Source of the DNA: UBA5905 sp964609975
GTDB taxonomy: Bacteria > Bacillota > Clostridia > Oscillospirales > Acutalibacteraceae
Assembly: GCA_964609975.1 (NCBI GenBank)
Contig: CAZSTR010000022.1
Span: 1-25,778 of the forward strand
DNA: 25,778 nt
Direction: 5' to 3'
The position numbers were made by a program, and so were the translations under genes. Each line of letters opens with the position of its first letter. Positions within the stretch are counted from its first letter, which is position 1. The notes under the pieces are model-generated. The model was not told the origin of the DNA. It saw only the letters and a program-made list of their open reading frames with translations, and did not search any database. This document shows, in pieces, positions 8,121-15,936 of the stretch.

Positions 8121-8588
8121 ATGAAATGTCCTTTTTGCGGCCACGCAGAAAGCCGCGTGATCGATTCCCGCCCCACCGACGAAGGCAGTCGTATTCGCCG
8201 CCGTCGGGAGTGTCTGCAATGCGCCAAGCGCTTCACCACCTATGAAATAATCGAGAGTTTACCCATCGTCGTGGTGAAAAAGGATCGCTCACGGGAGCCG
8301 TTCGACCGGCAAAAGCTGCTCAACGGCCTGCTGCGCGCCTGCGAAAAGCGTCCGGTCCCGCTGGCGCGGCTGGAAAAGGCCGTGGACGAAATTGAGGCGC
8401 AAATCCAAAACTCCCTGGAGCGGGAGGTGCCCACCACAAAAATCGGCGAATATGTGATGGACCAGCTCATGCACATCGACGATGTGGCCTATATCCGCTT
8501 CGCCTCGGTCTATCGCCAATTCAAGGATATCGCCTCCTTCCACGAGGCCATTCGCAAGCTCATGGAGGACGAGGACAAAAAAGCATAA
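8121..8588 (+). CDS. nrdR: Transcriptional repressor NrdR
   Basis: 155 residues, the usual length. The N-terminus is a zinc ribbon with Cys3, Cys6, Cys31 and Cys34 (KCPFCG and ECLQC). It contains the family hallmark VIDSRPTDEGSRIRRRREC and FTTYE. The rest is an ATP-cone domain (about residues 48-138) that senses ATP and dATP. NrdR represses ribonucleotide reductase genes when dATP is high. The start has AAAAGGAGG about nine bases upstream. No nrd genes are in the window. A bidirectional terminator follows. Confidence 0.97.
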   Translation: MKCPFCGHAESRVIDSRPTDEGSRIRRRRECLQCAKRFTTYEIIESLPIVVVKKDRSREPFDRQKLLNGLLRACEKRPVPLARLEKAVDEIEAQIQNSLEREVPTTKIGEYVMDQLMHIDDVAYIRFASVYRQFKDIASFHEAIRKLMEDEDKKA

Positions 8589-8604
8589 CCCTCCCCCGAA
8601 AACC

Positions 8605-8645
8605 AAAAAGAGGCGACAGGAGGCCCCTGCCGTCTCTTTTTCCGT
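8605..8645. terminator. Bidirectional terminator between nrdR and the convergent lipoprotein gene
   Basis: Arms 8605-8620 and 8626-8641 pair over 16 positions with one mismatch and one G-U, around a five-base loop. Runs of A and T on the two sides give a T-run for either direction. Confidence 0.85.
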
Positions 8646-8690
8646 CTTTTTATGCTCTCGGCTTTTCGCTTTGTTGTCCGCCCAATTTTC

Positions 8691-9206
8691 TCAAAGCGCG
8701 CCGTCCGTTGTCCCTTCCTCCGCCGGCCGCATCTGTGCCACCAGCCCGGAAAGTTCCTCGGACACCGCCGCATAGTTCTTTATCCGGAACATCACCCGGT
8801 TAGATTCGGTATACAGCCATTCATTCACGAAGGTGCCCACCGGGATTTCCTCCCCGCCGAAGGCGAAAAACAGACCGAAACCCACCGTATCCGCCGGCGA
8901 AAAGGCCACCGGCTCCAGCTCCAGCTTTTCCAACAACGCCAGCCAGCCCACAATCAGCTGGGTGCCCGTTCCGGAATAGCGCTGCGGCTCCGAGCGGGTC
9001 GGCACCAACAGCTCCACCGACTGAATATCTCTTCCCTGCAGCATGAGAAGCAATCCATCCAACGCCTGCCGGGCGGACTTCAGCTCCTTTTCGGTCACCG
9101 CGGAAAACGCATCCTCCCTTTCCGTGGACACCGGCTCTCCACCGCCTCCGCAAGCGGTCAAAAGCAACAGCAAAAGCGCCAGCAAAACAGCTCCAGCTTT
9201 TTTCAT
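8691..9206 (-). CDS. Lipoprotein of unknown function
   Basis: 171 residues from the ATG at 9206. The signal MKKAGAVLLALLLLLLTAC ends in a lipobox with Cys19, followed by a Gly-rich spacer. The mature part is a soluble alpha/beta-looking domain of about 145 residues with no motif I recognise. In-frame starts at 9218 and 9227 (TTG) would sit on or before the ribosome binding site AAGGG (9223-9219) and close to the transcription start, so 9206 is preferred. It is a single-gene unit with its own promoter and a shared terminator. Confidence 0.75.
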   Translation of the reverse strand: MKKAGAVLLALLLLLLTACGGGGEPVSTEREDAFSAVTEKELKSARQALDGLLLMLQGRDIQSVELLVPTRSEPQRYSGTGTQLIVGWLALLEKLELEPVAFSPADTVGFGLFFAFGGEEIPVGTFVNEWLYTESNRVMFRIKNYAAVSEELSGLVAQMRPAEEGTTDGAL

Positions 9207-9239
9207 ATTCGTTTCCATCCCTTCCAAGTTATCCCCTTC

Positions 9240-9268
9240 ATCTTACCGCATTTTTACATAAAAATCAA
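9240..9268 (-). promoter_or_regulatory. Promoter of the lipoprotein gene
   Basis: On the minus strand, TTGATT (9268-9263), a 17-bp spacer and TAAGAT (9245-9240). Confidence 0.6.
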
Positions 9269-9280
9269 GCGATTTATACA
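9253..9280 (+). promoter_or_regulatory. Weak candidate promoter of the ABC-F gene
   Basis: TTTACA (9253-9258), a 16-bp spacer and TATACA (9275-9280). It overlaps the divergent promoter. The ribosome binding site AAGGAG starts at 9280, so a start point here would truncate the leader. The true promoter may lie elsewhere. Confidence 0.3.
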
Positions 9281-9295
9281 AGGAGCGTATTCCCT

Positions 9296-11212
9296 ATGGC
9301 ACGGTTAGCCGCACAACAACTGAATAAATCCTTCGGCGAGCGCACGCTGTTTTCCAATTTGAGCTTCGAAATCGGCGACCAGGACCGCATCGGCCTTGTT
9401 GGCGATAACGGCTGTGGAAAAACCACTCTTCTGCGCATTCTCATGGGGCAGGAGGAGGCCGACGGCGGCGAGGTGGTGCGCTATCGGGACACCGTCATCG
9501 GCTATATGGAGCAGCACACCTGCTCCGACGGACAACGCACCCTTTGGAACGAGGCGGAAAGCGTTTTCGCCCCGGTGAAGGCACTGGAGGAACGGCTGGC
9601 GGCGGTGCACACCCGGCTGGAGGGGGGCGAAAGCTCCCCCGCCCTGCTGGAGGAGCAACAGCGCCTGCGGGAACAGCTGGAAAACGCCGGCGGGCTGTAT
9701 TATCAAAGCCGGGTGCGCGCCACCCTGCTGGGGCTAGGCTTTGAAGAAGCCCAGTTTTCCACGCCGGTGGGGGTGCTCTCCGGCGGACAGCGCAGTAAGG
9801 CCGCCATGGGGCGGCTTCTGCTGGCCAACACGAACCTTCTTCTGCTGGACGAGCCGACGAACCATCTGGACATCCCCTCCGTGGAATGGCTGGAAGGGTA
9901 TCTGGCGGCCTACACCGGAGCCATCGTGGTCATCTCCCACGACCGCTATTTCCTCGACAAGGTGACCAACCGCACCATGGAGCTGCGCAACGGGCGGCTG
10001 TATTGCACCGGGGGGAGCTATTCCGCCCACCGGGAACAACGGAAAAAGGATCGAGAGCTGGAGGAAAAGCACTATAAATCCGCCATACAGGAAATCCAAC
10101 GGCTGGAGGACAACATCTCTCTGCTCAAGCAATGGAACCGGGAAAAGAGCGTCAAGCAGGCAGAAAGCCGGGAAAAGCGGGTGGAACGGCTCAAGGCCGA
10201 GCTGGTCGCCCCGGAGGCGGAGGGACACAGCCTACGCTTCCGCTTCTCCGCCACCCAAACCAGCGGGAACGAGGTGCTGGTCGCCGGGGCACTGTCCAAG
10301 CGCTTCGGCGAAGTATCCCTGTTCACCGATGCCGAACTGTCCCTGTTTCGCGGGGAGCGGGTGTTCCTCTTAGGCCCCAACGGTTGTGGAAAAACAACCC
10401 TGCTGAAAATTCTCAGCGGGCGCATGGAGCCGGACAGCGGCTATATTCGGCCGGGCGCCAAGGTGACGCTGGGCTATTATGACCAGGTTCAGCAGGGGCT
10501 GGACCCCAAAAAGACCGCTCTGCAGGAGCTGTGGGACGCCTATCCGAAAAAGACGGAAACCGAGCTGCGCGGCGCTCTCGCCGCCTTCCTTTTCCGCGGA
10601 AACGATGTGTTCAAAACCATCGGCGTCATGAGCGGCGGCGAACGGGCGCGGCTGTTGCTGCTCAAGCTCATGCTGGCCGGCGACAACCTGCTGCTTCTGG
10701 ACGAGCCGACGAACCATCTGGACATCGCCTCCCGCGAGGCGCTGGAGGAGGCGCTGGCCGACTATGACGGCACCATCCTCGCTGTGTCCCACGACCGCTA
10801 TTTTATCAACCGCATGGCCAGCCGGGTGGTGGAGCTGGAAAAGGACGGCATCGCCGCCGTCGGGAACAGCTATGACGCCTATACCGCCGCGAAGGAGCGC
10901 GCCGCCGCCCCCGCCGCAAAGCCCGCCGAAGCAGTGGGACAGGGCGGGCTGGACTATCGCCAGCGCAAGGAGCGGGACAGCGCTCTGCGCCGATTGCGCA
11001 CCGCCGCCGCCCGCGCCGAGGAGGAAATTACCACTCTGGAGCAGGACATCGCCGCCTTGGAGGCCCAGCTGGCCGCCCCGGAAACGGCGGCGGACTTCGA
11101 GGCGCTGAACGCGCTGACTCTCCAGCTAGAGGAGAAAAACGGCGGGCTGGAGGCGGCCATGGAGCGCTGGGCCGACGCCCAGGAGCAGCTGGAGGCCGCT
11201 CAGGGGGATTGA
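9296..11212 (+). CDS. ABC-F family ATPase (ribosome-associated, YdiF/Uup-like)
   Basis: 638 residues with two ABC domains and no membrane segments, the layout of ABC-F proteins that act on the ribosome. Domain 1 has Walker A GDNGCGKTT (about 36), signature LSGGQRSKAAMG (about 161) and LLLLDEPTNHLD. A charged linker (about 240-320) corresponds to the P-site tRNA interaction motif. Domain 2 has Walker A GPNGCGKTT (about 360), signature MSGGERARLLLL (about 445) and a second DEPTNHLD. An Ala/Pro-rich hinge leads to a C-terminal coiled coil (about 555-638), as in YdiF and Uup. Some ABC-F proteins protect against ribosome-targeting antibiotics, but nothing here shows that. AAGGAG lies ten bases upstream of the start. 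The stop codon is inside a perfect hairpin. Confidence 0.93.
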   Translation: MARLAAQQLNKSFGERTLFSNLSFEIGDQDRIGLVGDNGCGKTTLLRILMGQEEADGGEVVRYRDTVIGYMEQHTCSDGQRTLWNEAESVFAPVKALEERLAAVHTRLEGGESSPALLEEQQRLREQLENAGGLYYQSRVRATLLGLGFEEAQFSTPVGVLSGGQRSKAAMGRLLLANTNLLLLDEPTNHLDIPSVEWLEGYLAAYTGAIVVISHDRYFLDKVTNRTMELRNGRLYCTGGSYSAHREQRKKDRELEEKHYKSAIQEIQRLEDNISLLKQWNREKSVKQAESREKRVERLKAELVAPEAEGHSLRFRFSATQTSGNEVLVAGALSKRFGEVSLFTDAELSLFRGERVFLLGPNGCGKTTLLKILSGRMEPDSGYIRPGAKVTLGYYDQVQQGLDPKKTALQELWDAYPKKTETELRGALAAFLFRGNDVFKTIGVMSGGERARLLLLKLMLAGDNLLLLDEPTNHLDIASREALEEALADYDGTILAVSHDRYFINRMASRVVELEKDGIAAVGNSYDAYTAAKERAAAPAAKPAEAVGQGGLDYRQRKERDSALRRLRTAAARAEEEITTLEQDIAALEAQLAAPETAADFEALNALTLQLEEKNGGLEAAMERWADAQEQLEAAQGD

Positions 11213-11236
11213 ATTTTCCGAGAAAATTCAATCCCC
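11204..11236 (+). repeat. Perfect 15-bp inverted repeat spanning the ABC-F stop codon
   Basis: Arms 11204-11218 and 11222-11236 (GGGGATTGAATTTTC and its exact complement) flank a 3-base loop. The TGA stop (11210-11212) is in the left arm. The right side is followed by GAAAAAAATC, not a T-run, so it is not a standard terminator for the + strand. Confidence 0.85.
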
Positions 11237-11247
11237 GAAAAAAATCG

Positions 11248-11276
11248 TTGACAAACGCGCTTTAACGCGCTATACT
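11248..11276 (+). promoter_or_regulatory. Promoter of the T-box leader and Trp-type transporter operon
   Basis: TTGACA (11248-11253), a 17-bp spacer and TATACT (11271-11276). Transcription would begin near 11283, at the start of the T-box leader. Confidence 0.9.
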
Positions 11277-11282
11277 GTGAAA

Positions 11283-11572
11283 AAGAAACCGTTGACCGAG
11301 AGTAAGTAGCCACAGACAGAGCTGTGCAAAGAGAGTCGCGTACCGGTGAGAGCGCGGCGACAGCGGCGGTGGCGAATGGGCTCGGGAGGGCAAGCCGATG
11401 GCCATTCCGGTCGGTAGGTGCGCCGGGAGCTCCACCCGTTATCCGCGGAGCGCGCATAATCCTTGTGCGTGGAAAAGTGCGTCCGGAACGACCGCCGGGC
11501 GAAGTCGGGTGGTACCGCAGGAGGCTGTTGACAGCGCCTGTCCCAACAGAAATGTTGAGACAGGCGCTTTTT
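11283..11572 (+). promoter_or_regulatory. T-box leader RNA, specifier read as UGG (tryptophan)
   Basis: The stretch 11213-11692 has no gene of its own and is mostly this leader. Stem I closes with CCGAG (11296-11300) and CTCGG (11381-11385). The left strand of the specifier loop has AGTA (11301-11304). The right strand is GAA, then TGG (11377-11379), a purine, then the closing helix, which fits a UGG specifier. The T-box itself is GGTGGTACCGCAG (11508-11520). A terminator follows at 11533. Uncharged tRNA would bind at the specifier and T-box and favour readthrough. A one-base shift would read AUG (Met). The downstream transporter family favours Trp. Confidence 0.88.
11533..11572 (+). terminator. 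T-box regulated terminator
   Basis: AGCGCCTGTC (11533-11542) pairs with GACAGGCGCT (11559-11568). An inner CAACA/TGTTG stem is capped by GAAA, and a T-run follows. The alternative antiterminator uses the T-box at 11508-11520. Confidence 0.92.
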
Positions 11573-11692
11573 GTTTTCTCTGAAAGGAGCTTTTCCATGA
11601 ACCATCCTCATCCCGGCCGGCGATGGTGTCCCTGCCGCTCGCTTCGACCGATTCACACACATCAGTTCTCACAACCGAAAGGAGAATTTCTC

Positions 11693-12673
11693 ATGAAAAA
11701 ACCGCTTCGTCTTTTGGCACTTTTGCTTTCCTTCGCCCTTTTGTCTCTCAGCCTCGCCGGCTGCGGCGGCGACGGAAAGCTGAAAATCGGCGTCATTCAA
11801 TATATGAGCCACCCCTCGCTGGACAACTGCTACACCGGTATTTTGCAGGCACTGGAAAGCTCCGGGCTGGACTATTCCGTCCAGCGACAAATCGGCTCCA
11901 GCAACTCTGCCGCCGCCGACTGCACCGCCTTCGCCCAAAGCATGGTCGCGCAGGGCTGTGACCTAATTTTCGCCATCGCAACCCCAGCGGCCACCGCTGC
12001 CAAGGCCGCCCTCGCCGACACCGGCATCCCGCTGATCTTCTGCGCCGTCAACGACCCGGTGGCAGCCAAGCTGGTGAACTCCCTCGACGCGCCGGGCGGC
12101 AGCTGCACCGGCACCAGCGATTTGCTGGATTTGGAAGCACAGGTGGAGCTGATTCGCGCCATGCAGCCGACCGCCAAAACCGTCGGCGTGCTGTATACCA
12201 CTAGCGAACAAAACTCCCTCTCCAACCTCCGGCGTCTAAAGGACATTTGCGCTCCCCTCGGCATCTCCGTGGAAGCCAGCGGCGTGCAAAACGGGGCAGA
12301 CATCCCGGCGGCGGCCGCCGCGCTGACTGCCAAGGCGGATTGCATCAACAACTTCACCGACAACAATGTGGTGGAAAACCTGAATGTGGTTCTGGACGCC
12401 GCCGCCACAGCGCATATCCCCGTCTACGGAAGCGAGGTGGAGCAGGTGTCCGCCGGCTGTCTCGCCGCCATGTCCATCGACTATGTGGCGCTGGGAGCGG
12501 CCACCGGCCAAATGGCGGTGCGGGTACTCCGGGGCGAGGCCGTCCCCGGCGAAATACCGGTGGAGACCATCCGGGAAGCCTCCCCCGTTCTCAACGCCCA
12601 GGTCGCCGAGGGTCTCAGCCTTTCCATTCCCGCCACCTATGCCGACGCCCAGCGGGTCACCACCACAAAATAA
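11693..12673 (+). CDS. ABC transporter substrate-binding lipoprotein, TrpX type
   Basis: 326 residues. The signal peptide ends in the lipobox LSLAGC, with Cys24 as the anchor. The mature part is a two-lobed periplasmic-binding-like fold. KIGVIQYMSHPSLD, the DLIFAIATPAATAAK region, PLIFCAVNDPVAAKLV and a late CLAAMSIDYVALGAATG are typical of the COG2984 (ABC_sub_bind) family. AAAGGAG eight bases upstream supports the ATG at 11693. A second in-frame ATG at 11597 also has a good ribosome binding site and would add 32 residues that spoil the signal peptide. The T-box Trp specifier points to tryptophan as cargo. Specificity is inferred from the leader and the family. Confidence 0.88.
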   Translation: MKKPLRLLALLLSFALLSLSLAGCGGDGKLKIGVIQYMSHPSLDNCYTGILQALESSGLDYSVQRQIGSSNSAAADCTAFAQSMVAQGCDLIFAIATPAATAAKAALADTGIPLIFCAVNDPVAAKLVNSLDAPGGSCTGTSDLLDLEAQVELIRAMQPTAKTVGVLYTTSEQNSLSNLRRLKDICAPLGISVEASGVQNGADIPAAAAALTAKADCINNFTDNNVVENLNVVLDAAATAHIPVYGSEVEQVSAGCLAAMSIDYVALGAATGQMAVRVLRGEAVPGEIPVETIREASPVLNAQVAEGLSLSIPATYADAQRVTTTK

Positions 12674-12695
12674 ACAACAAGGGAGCGAACCATTT

Positions 12696-13607
12696 ATGCT
12701 GCTCAATTTTGTCGGCGTGTTTCTGTCCGACGGATTTCTTTATTCCCTTCTGTCGATGGGCTTTTTCGTGTCCTATACCACGCTGGATTTCCCCGACCTT
12801 TCCGTGGAGGGCACCGTGCTCACCGGCGGCCTCGTGTTCAGCCTGCTCAGCCCCTATATCGGCCCGCTTTTTGCACTGATGGCGGTCTTTTGGGCCGGGG
12901 CGGCGGCGGGCGCGGTCACTGGCCTGCTCCATGTGCGCCTGCACATTCGCCCTCTTCTTTGCGGAATTCTCGTCTCCACCGGCCTCATCTCCGTCAATCT
13001 GGTCACCGCCGTGCTCATCAACGGCGGCGACTTATCCGCCGTGGGCAGTGCCCAGGTGATGCTGACCGACCGTCCCACCCTGCTAACCGACTGGCCCGCA
13101 CGGCTGTTGCCGACGGTGGTGGACGGCTTCTATCTGCGCAAAACGGTGGTGTTTTTGGCCGTCGCGCTGGTTTTCAAGCTCCTTTTGGACGGCTTTTTCA
13201 AAACCAAATGCGGACTTCTCCTACGGGCGGCGGGAAACAACCCCCAATATGTCACCATGCTCGGCCGCAACCCCGGCGTCAGCAAAATTCTCGGCCTCGC
13301 CATCGGCAACGGCTATGCCGCCGTGGCGGGCGCCCTCATTGCCCAAAGCCGCGGAAGCGTCACCCAGGACATGGGGCTGGGCATGATTGTCATCGGGCTG
13401 GCCTCGGTGATCATCGGCCGATCCCTTTTCGGACGCGTCCCCCGTCTGCGCCCCACCTCCCAGGTCATCCTCGGCGCGGTGACCTATCAGGCCTGTCTAA
13501 CGCTGGCCACCGCCATCGGTCTCCCCAGCGCCTATAACAAGCTTCTCATGGCGGCGCTGTTCACCGGGGCATTAGTGGCCAGCACCCCAAAGAAAGAAAG
13601 AGGGTGA
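12696..13607 (+). CDS. ABC transporter permease, TrpY type
   Basis: 303 residues with about eight hydrophobic segments, of the BPD_transp_2 family (COG4120). It has a YTTLDFPDLSVEG motif near the N-terminus and GLLLRAAGNNPQYVTMLGRN (about 175-195), the cytoplasmic loop that contacts the ATPase. It would form the membrane channel for the substrate delivered by the preceding lipoprotein. The ATG at 12696 has GGGAG ten bases upstream. It lies 22 bases after the binding-protein gene and 4 bases before the ATPase gene, so the three are one operon. Confidence 0.9.
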   Translation: MLLNFVGVFLSDGFLYSLLSMGFFVSYTTLDFPDLSVEGTVLTGGLVFSLLSPYIGPLFALMAVFWAGAAAGAVTGLLHVRLHIRPLLCGILVSTGLISVNLVTAVLINGGDLSAVGSAQVMLTDRPTLLTDWPARLLPTVVDGFYLRKTVVFLAVALVFKLLLDGFFKTKCGLLLRAAGNNPQYVTMLGRNPGVSKILGLAIGNGYAAVAGALIAQSRGSVTQDMGLGMIVIGLASVIIGRSLFGRVPRLRPTSQVILGAVTYQACLTLATAIGLPSAYNKLLMAALFTGALVASTPKKERG

Positions 13608-13611
13608 AAGC

Positions 13612-14394
13612 ATGATTCGCATCGACCGACTGGAAAAAACCTTCCGTTCGGGAACACCGGACGAAAACCGCCTCTTTGACCGTTTTTCTCTAACCGTGGA
13701 AAACGGCGCCTTTCTCTCCGTCGTCGGCTCCAACGGGAGCGGAAAAACCACTCTGCTCAACCTCATCAGCGGTTCCCTGCGGCCGGACGCCGGGCACATT
13801 TTCGCCGGCACAGACGGAAAAACCGACATCACCAACTGGCCGGAGCACAAACGGGCGCGGCGCATCGGACGAGTGTTTCAAGACCCCCAAAAGGGCACCT
13901 GCGCCCAGCTGACCATTCTGGAAAACATGGCACTGGCCGACAACAAGGGAAAGCCCTTCTCCCTCGGCCGCGCCATTCAAGCGAAGCGCATCTCCTTTTA
14001 CCGAGAGCTGTTGGCGCAATGTCACATGGGACTGGAGGAGCGGCTGAGCACTCCCGTCGGCAGTCTCTCCGGCGGCCAGCGTCAGGCGCTGGCGCTGGTC
14101 ATCGCCACCATGAACGACATTGATCTGCTACTGTTGGATGAGCACACCGCCGCGCTGGATCCGAATTCCAGCGAAACGGTGATGGAGCTGACGGGACAGC
14201 TGGTGGCCGAAAAAGGTGTCACCACTCTCATGATCACCCACAACCTGCGCTTCGCCGTGGACTATGGCAATCGGCTGGTCATGATGCACCGGGGCGCGGT
14301 GGTTTTGGATTTGGCCGGGGCGGAAAAACAGCAGACGACCGTGGAAAGTCTTTTGGATAAATTAAATGCCATCAGCATCGAGTGTGGAAACTGA
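13612..14394 (+). CDS. ABC transporter ATP-binding protein, TrpZ type
   Basis: 260 residues, one ABC domain of COG1101 type. Walker A is GSNGSGKTT (about residue 43), the Q-loop is VFQDPQKGTCAQ, the signature is LSGGQRQALAL and Walker B is LLLLDEHTAALDP. Here a His replaces the Pro usual after DE. The H-loop is MITHN. It would power import through the adjacent permease. The ribosome binding site GAGGGTG precedes the ATG. I see no terminator after it. The next gene has its own consensus promoter. Confidence 0.92.
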   Translation: MIRIDRLEKTFRSGTPDENRLFDRFSLTVENGAFLSVVGSNGSGKTTLLNLISGSLRPDAGHIFAGTDGKTDITNWPEHKRARRIGRVFQDPQKGTCAQLTILENMALADNKGKPFSLGRAIQAKRISFYRELLAQCHMGLEERLSTPVGSLSGGQRQALALVIATMNDIDLLLLDEHTAALDPNSSETVMELTGQLVAEKGVTTLMITHNLRFAVDYGNRLVMMHRGAVVLDLAGAEKQQTTVESLLDKLNAISIECGN

Positions 14395-14430
14395 GTTTCC
14401 CCTTCTGCGGCGGTGCTCCTCAAAGAAATT

Positions 14431-14459
14431 TTGACAAAACGGCAAAAACAGTGTATAAT
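14431..14459 (+). promoter_or_regulatory. Consensus sigma-A promoter of the acetyltransferase-like gene
   Basis: TTGACA (14431-14436), a 17-bp spacer and TATAAT (14454-14459), a perfect match to consensus. Confidence 0.92.
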
Positions 14460-14504
14460 GTCGTCGGTAAGAGGTCTTTTCCCACAGGCAGAGGAGGTAT
14501 CACC

Positions 14505-15653
14505 ATGACACAAGCACCCGCAACCGCCACCACCGTTTCCGTGCGGGAGGTAACGACGAAGAAGGAGCTTCGTCGCTTCGTAAATTATCCCAATGTGCTA
14601 TACCGGGATGTGCCCCAGTTCGTCCCCGCCTTCTATGGCGACGATTTGACCGATTGGGATCCAAAGAAAAACCCCGCCTTCGACTATTGCGAGGCGAAAT
14701 GCTGGCTGGCCTATCGGGACGGCGAAATCGTCGGGCGCATCGGCGCCATTCTCAGCCATAAGGCCAACGAAAAATGGGGAACCAACCGGATGCGCTTTTC
14801 CCAGGTGGATTTCATCGACGACCCGGAGGTTTCCACAGCCCTTTTCGCCGCTGTGGAAAGCTGGGCCGCCGAAAAGGGCTGTGACCAGGTGCACGGCCCA
14901 CTGGGCTTTTGTGACATGGACCGGGAAGGGATGCTCGTCGAGGGTTTTGACCGCCGGAGTATGTTCATCACCTATTATAACCATCCCTATTACAACGACC
15001 ATCTGGAGCGGCTCGGCTATCGCAAGGACACCGACTGGGTAGAATTTCTCATCGAAGCCCCCAGCGAGGAGCACGCCGCCAAGCTGCACCGCATTGCGGA
15101 GCACGTGCTGCGCAGTCGCAAGCTTCATGTGGCCCCGGTGAAAAGACGGAGTCAATATCGCCCGCTGGTCAAGCGGGTGTTTCAGCTGTTGAACGAGGCC
15201 TATGCGCCTTTGTATGGCGTGGTGGAGCTGAACGACCGCCAGGTCAAGAAATACACCACAAAATTCATTCCGCTCATCAATCCGAATTTGGCCTGCTTCG
15301 TGCTCAATGAGCAGGAGGAGCTGGTCGCCTTCGGCGTCAGCGCCCCCTCCATGGCCGCAGCCATGCAAAAATGCCGCGGGCGGCTGTTCCCCACCGGATG
15401 GGTGGAGGTGCTCCGCTCCCTGCACAAAAACGACACCGCCGATATGCTGCTCATCGCCGTGAAGCCGGAGCTTCAGGGCGCCGGTGTGAACTCCATCGTC
15501 ATGGACCATCTCATCCACGGCGCCATGAGCATGGGCATCTGCCGGGCGGAGACCGGCCCCCAGCTGGAAACCAACAGCAAGGTGCTAGCGCAATGGAAAA
15601 TGTTCGGAAAAGACCAGCATAAGCGCCGCCGGTGCTATGTGAAGGATATTTAA
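14505..15653 (+). CDS. GNAT-like acetyltransferase (YghO-like), substrate unknown
   Basis: 382 residues. The N-terminal half has FVNYPNVLYRDVPQFVPAF and CWLAYRDGEIVGRIGAILSH, a GNAT-like core beta strand. It continues with VHGPLGFCDMDREGMLVEGF and YYNHPYYNDHLERLGY, a pattern seen in large two-lobed GNAT proteins of the YghO kind. The C-terminal half has MLLIAVKPELQGAGVNSIVM, which resembles the acetyl-CoA binding segment of a second GNAT lobe. No specific substrate can be inferred. GAGGAGGT six bases before the ATG at 14505 sets the start and excludes upstream in-frame codons. The stop is TAA, and the same frame stays open for another 72 codons. Confidence 0.8.
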   Translation: MTQAPATATTVSVREVTTKKELRRFVNYPNVLYRDVPQFVPAFYGDDLTDWDPKKNPAFDYCEAKCWLAYRDGEIVGRIGAILSHKANEKWGTNRMRFSQVDFIDDPEVSTALFAAVESWAAEKGCDQVHGPLGFCDMDREGMLVEGFDRRSMFITYYNHPYYNDHLERLGYRKDTDWVEFLIEAPSEEHAAKLHRIAEHVLRSRKLHVAPVKRRSQYRPLVKRVFQLLNEAYAPLYGVVELNDRQVKKYTTKFIPLINPNLACFVLNEQEELVAFGVSAPSMAAAMQKCRGRLFPTGWVEVLRSLHKNDTADMLLIAVKPELQGAGVNSIVMDHLIHGAMSMGICRAETGPQLETNSKVLAQWKMFGKDQHKRRRCYVKDI

Positions 15654-15872
15654 CCGAGCGGAAAAGCCGATGTTTATCCCCGTTTCTGCGCTGACGACCG
15701 CCATTTTTTTGGAGCGGGGCGCCGCGAGCAGGCGGAAAAGCCGCGGCTGGAGGTCGCGGACGGCTGGTATTTCGTGCTCCATCACGCCGACTTTTATGCC
15801 GACCCCACCCCCAAAAACGCCCTCGGCTTTTCCACCCATGCCACCAGGCTGGTTCAATTTCTATCGAAATAA
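15654..15872 (+). pseudogene. Possible gene remnant, in frame behind the acetyltransferase-like gene
   Basis: This frame runs open for 72 codons to TAA at 15870-15872 and reads like a protein C-terminus (for example VADGWYFVLHHADFYADPT and FSTHATRLVQFLSK). Codon choice resembles the neighbouring genes. No ATG, GTG or TTG with a ribosome binding site opens it. An ATG at 15670 lies in another frame, and a run of seven T (15704-15710) could hide a one-base shift joining the two. I do not recognise the family. It could also be chance open frame. Confidence 0.3.
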
Positions 15873-15878
15873 GCATAA

Positions 15879-15922
15879 AAAGGGAGCTGTCCGAGGGCGA
15901 TCGGACAGCTCCCTTTGTTTTG
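15879..15922. terminator. Bidirectional terminator before znuB
   Basis: A perfect 16-bp stem: 15879-15894 pairs with 15901-15916, with loop GGGCGA. A-rich and T-rich flanks serve both directions. Confidence 0.88.
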
Positions 15923-15936
15923 TACTAAAGCCGTGG

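Noticed and set aside
9296..11212. Antibiotic-resistance ABC-F
   Set aside because: The domain layout fits housekeeping YdiF/Uup types with a C-terminal coiled coil, and nothing in the sequence or neighbourhood indicates resistance.
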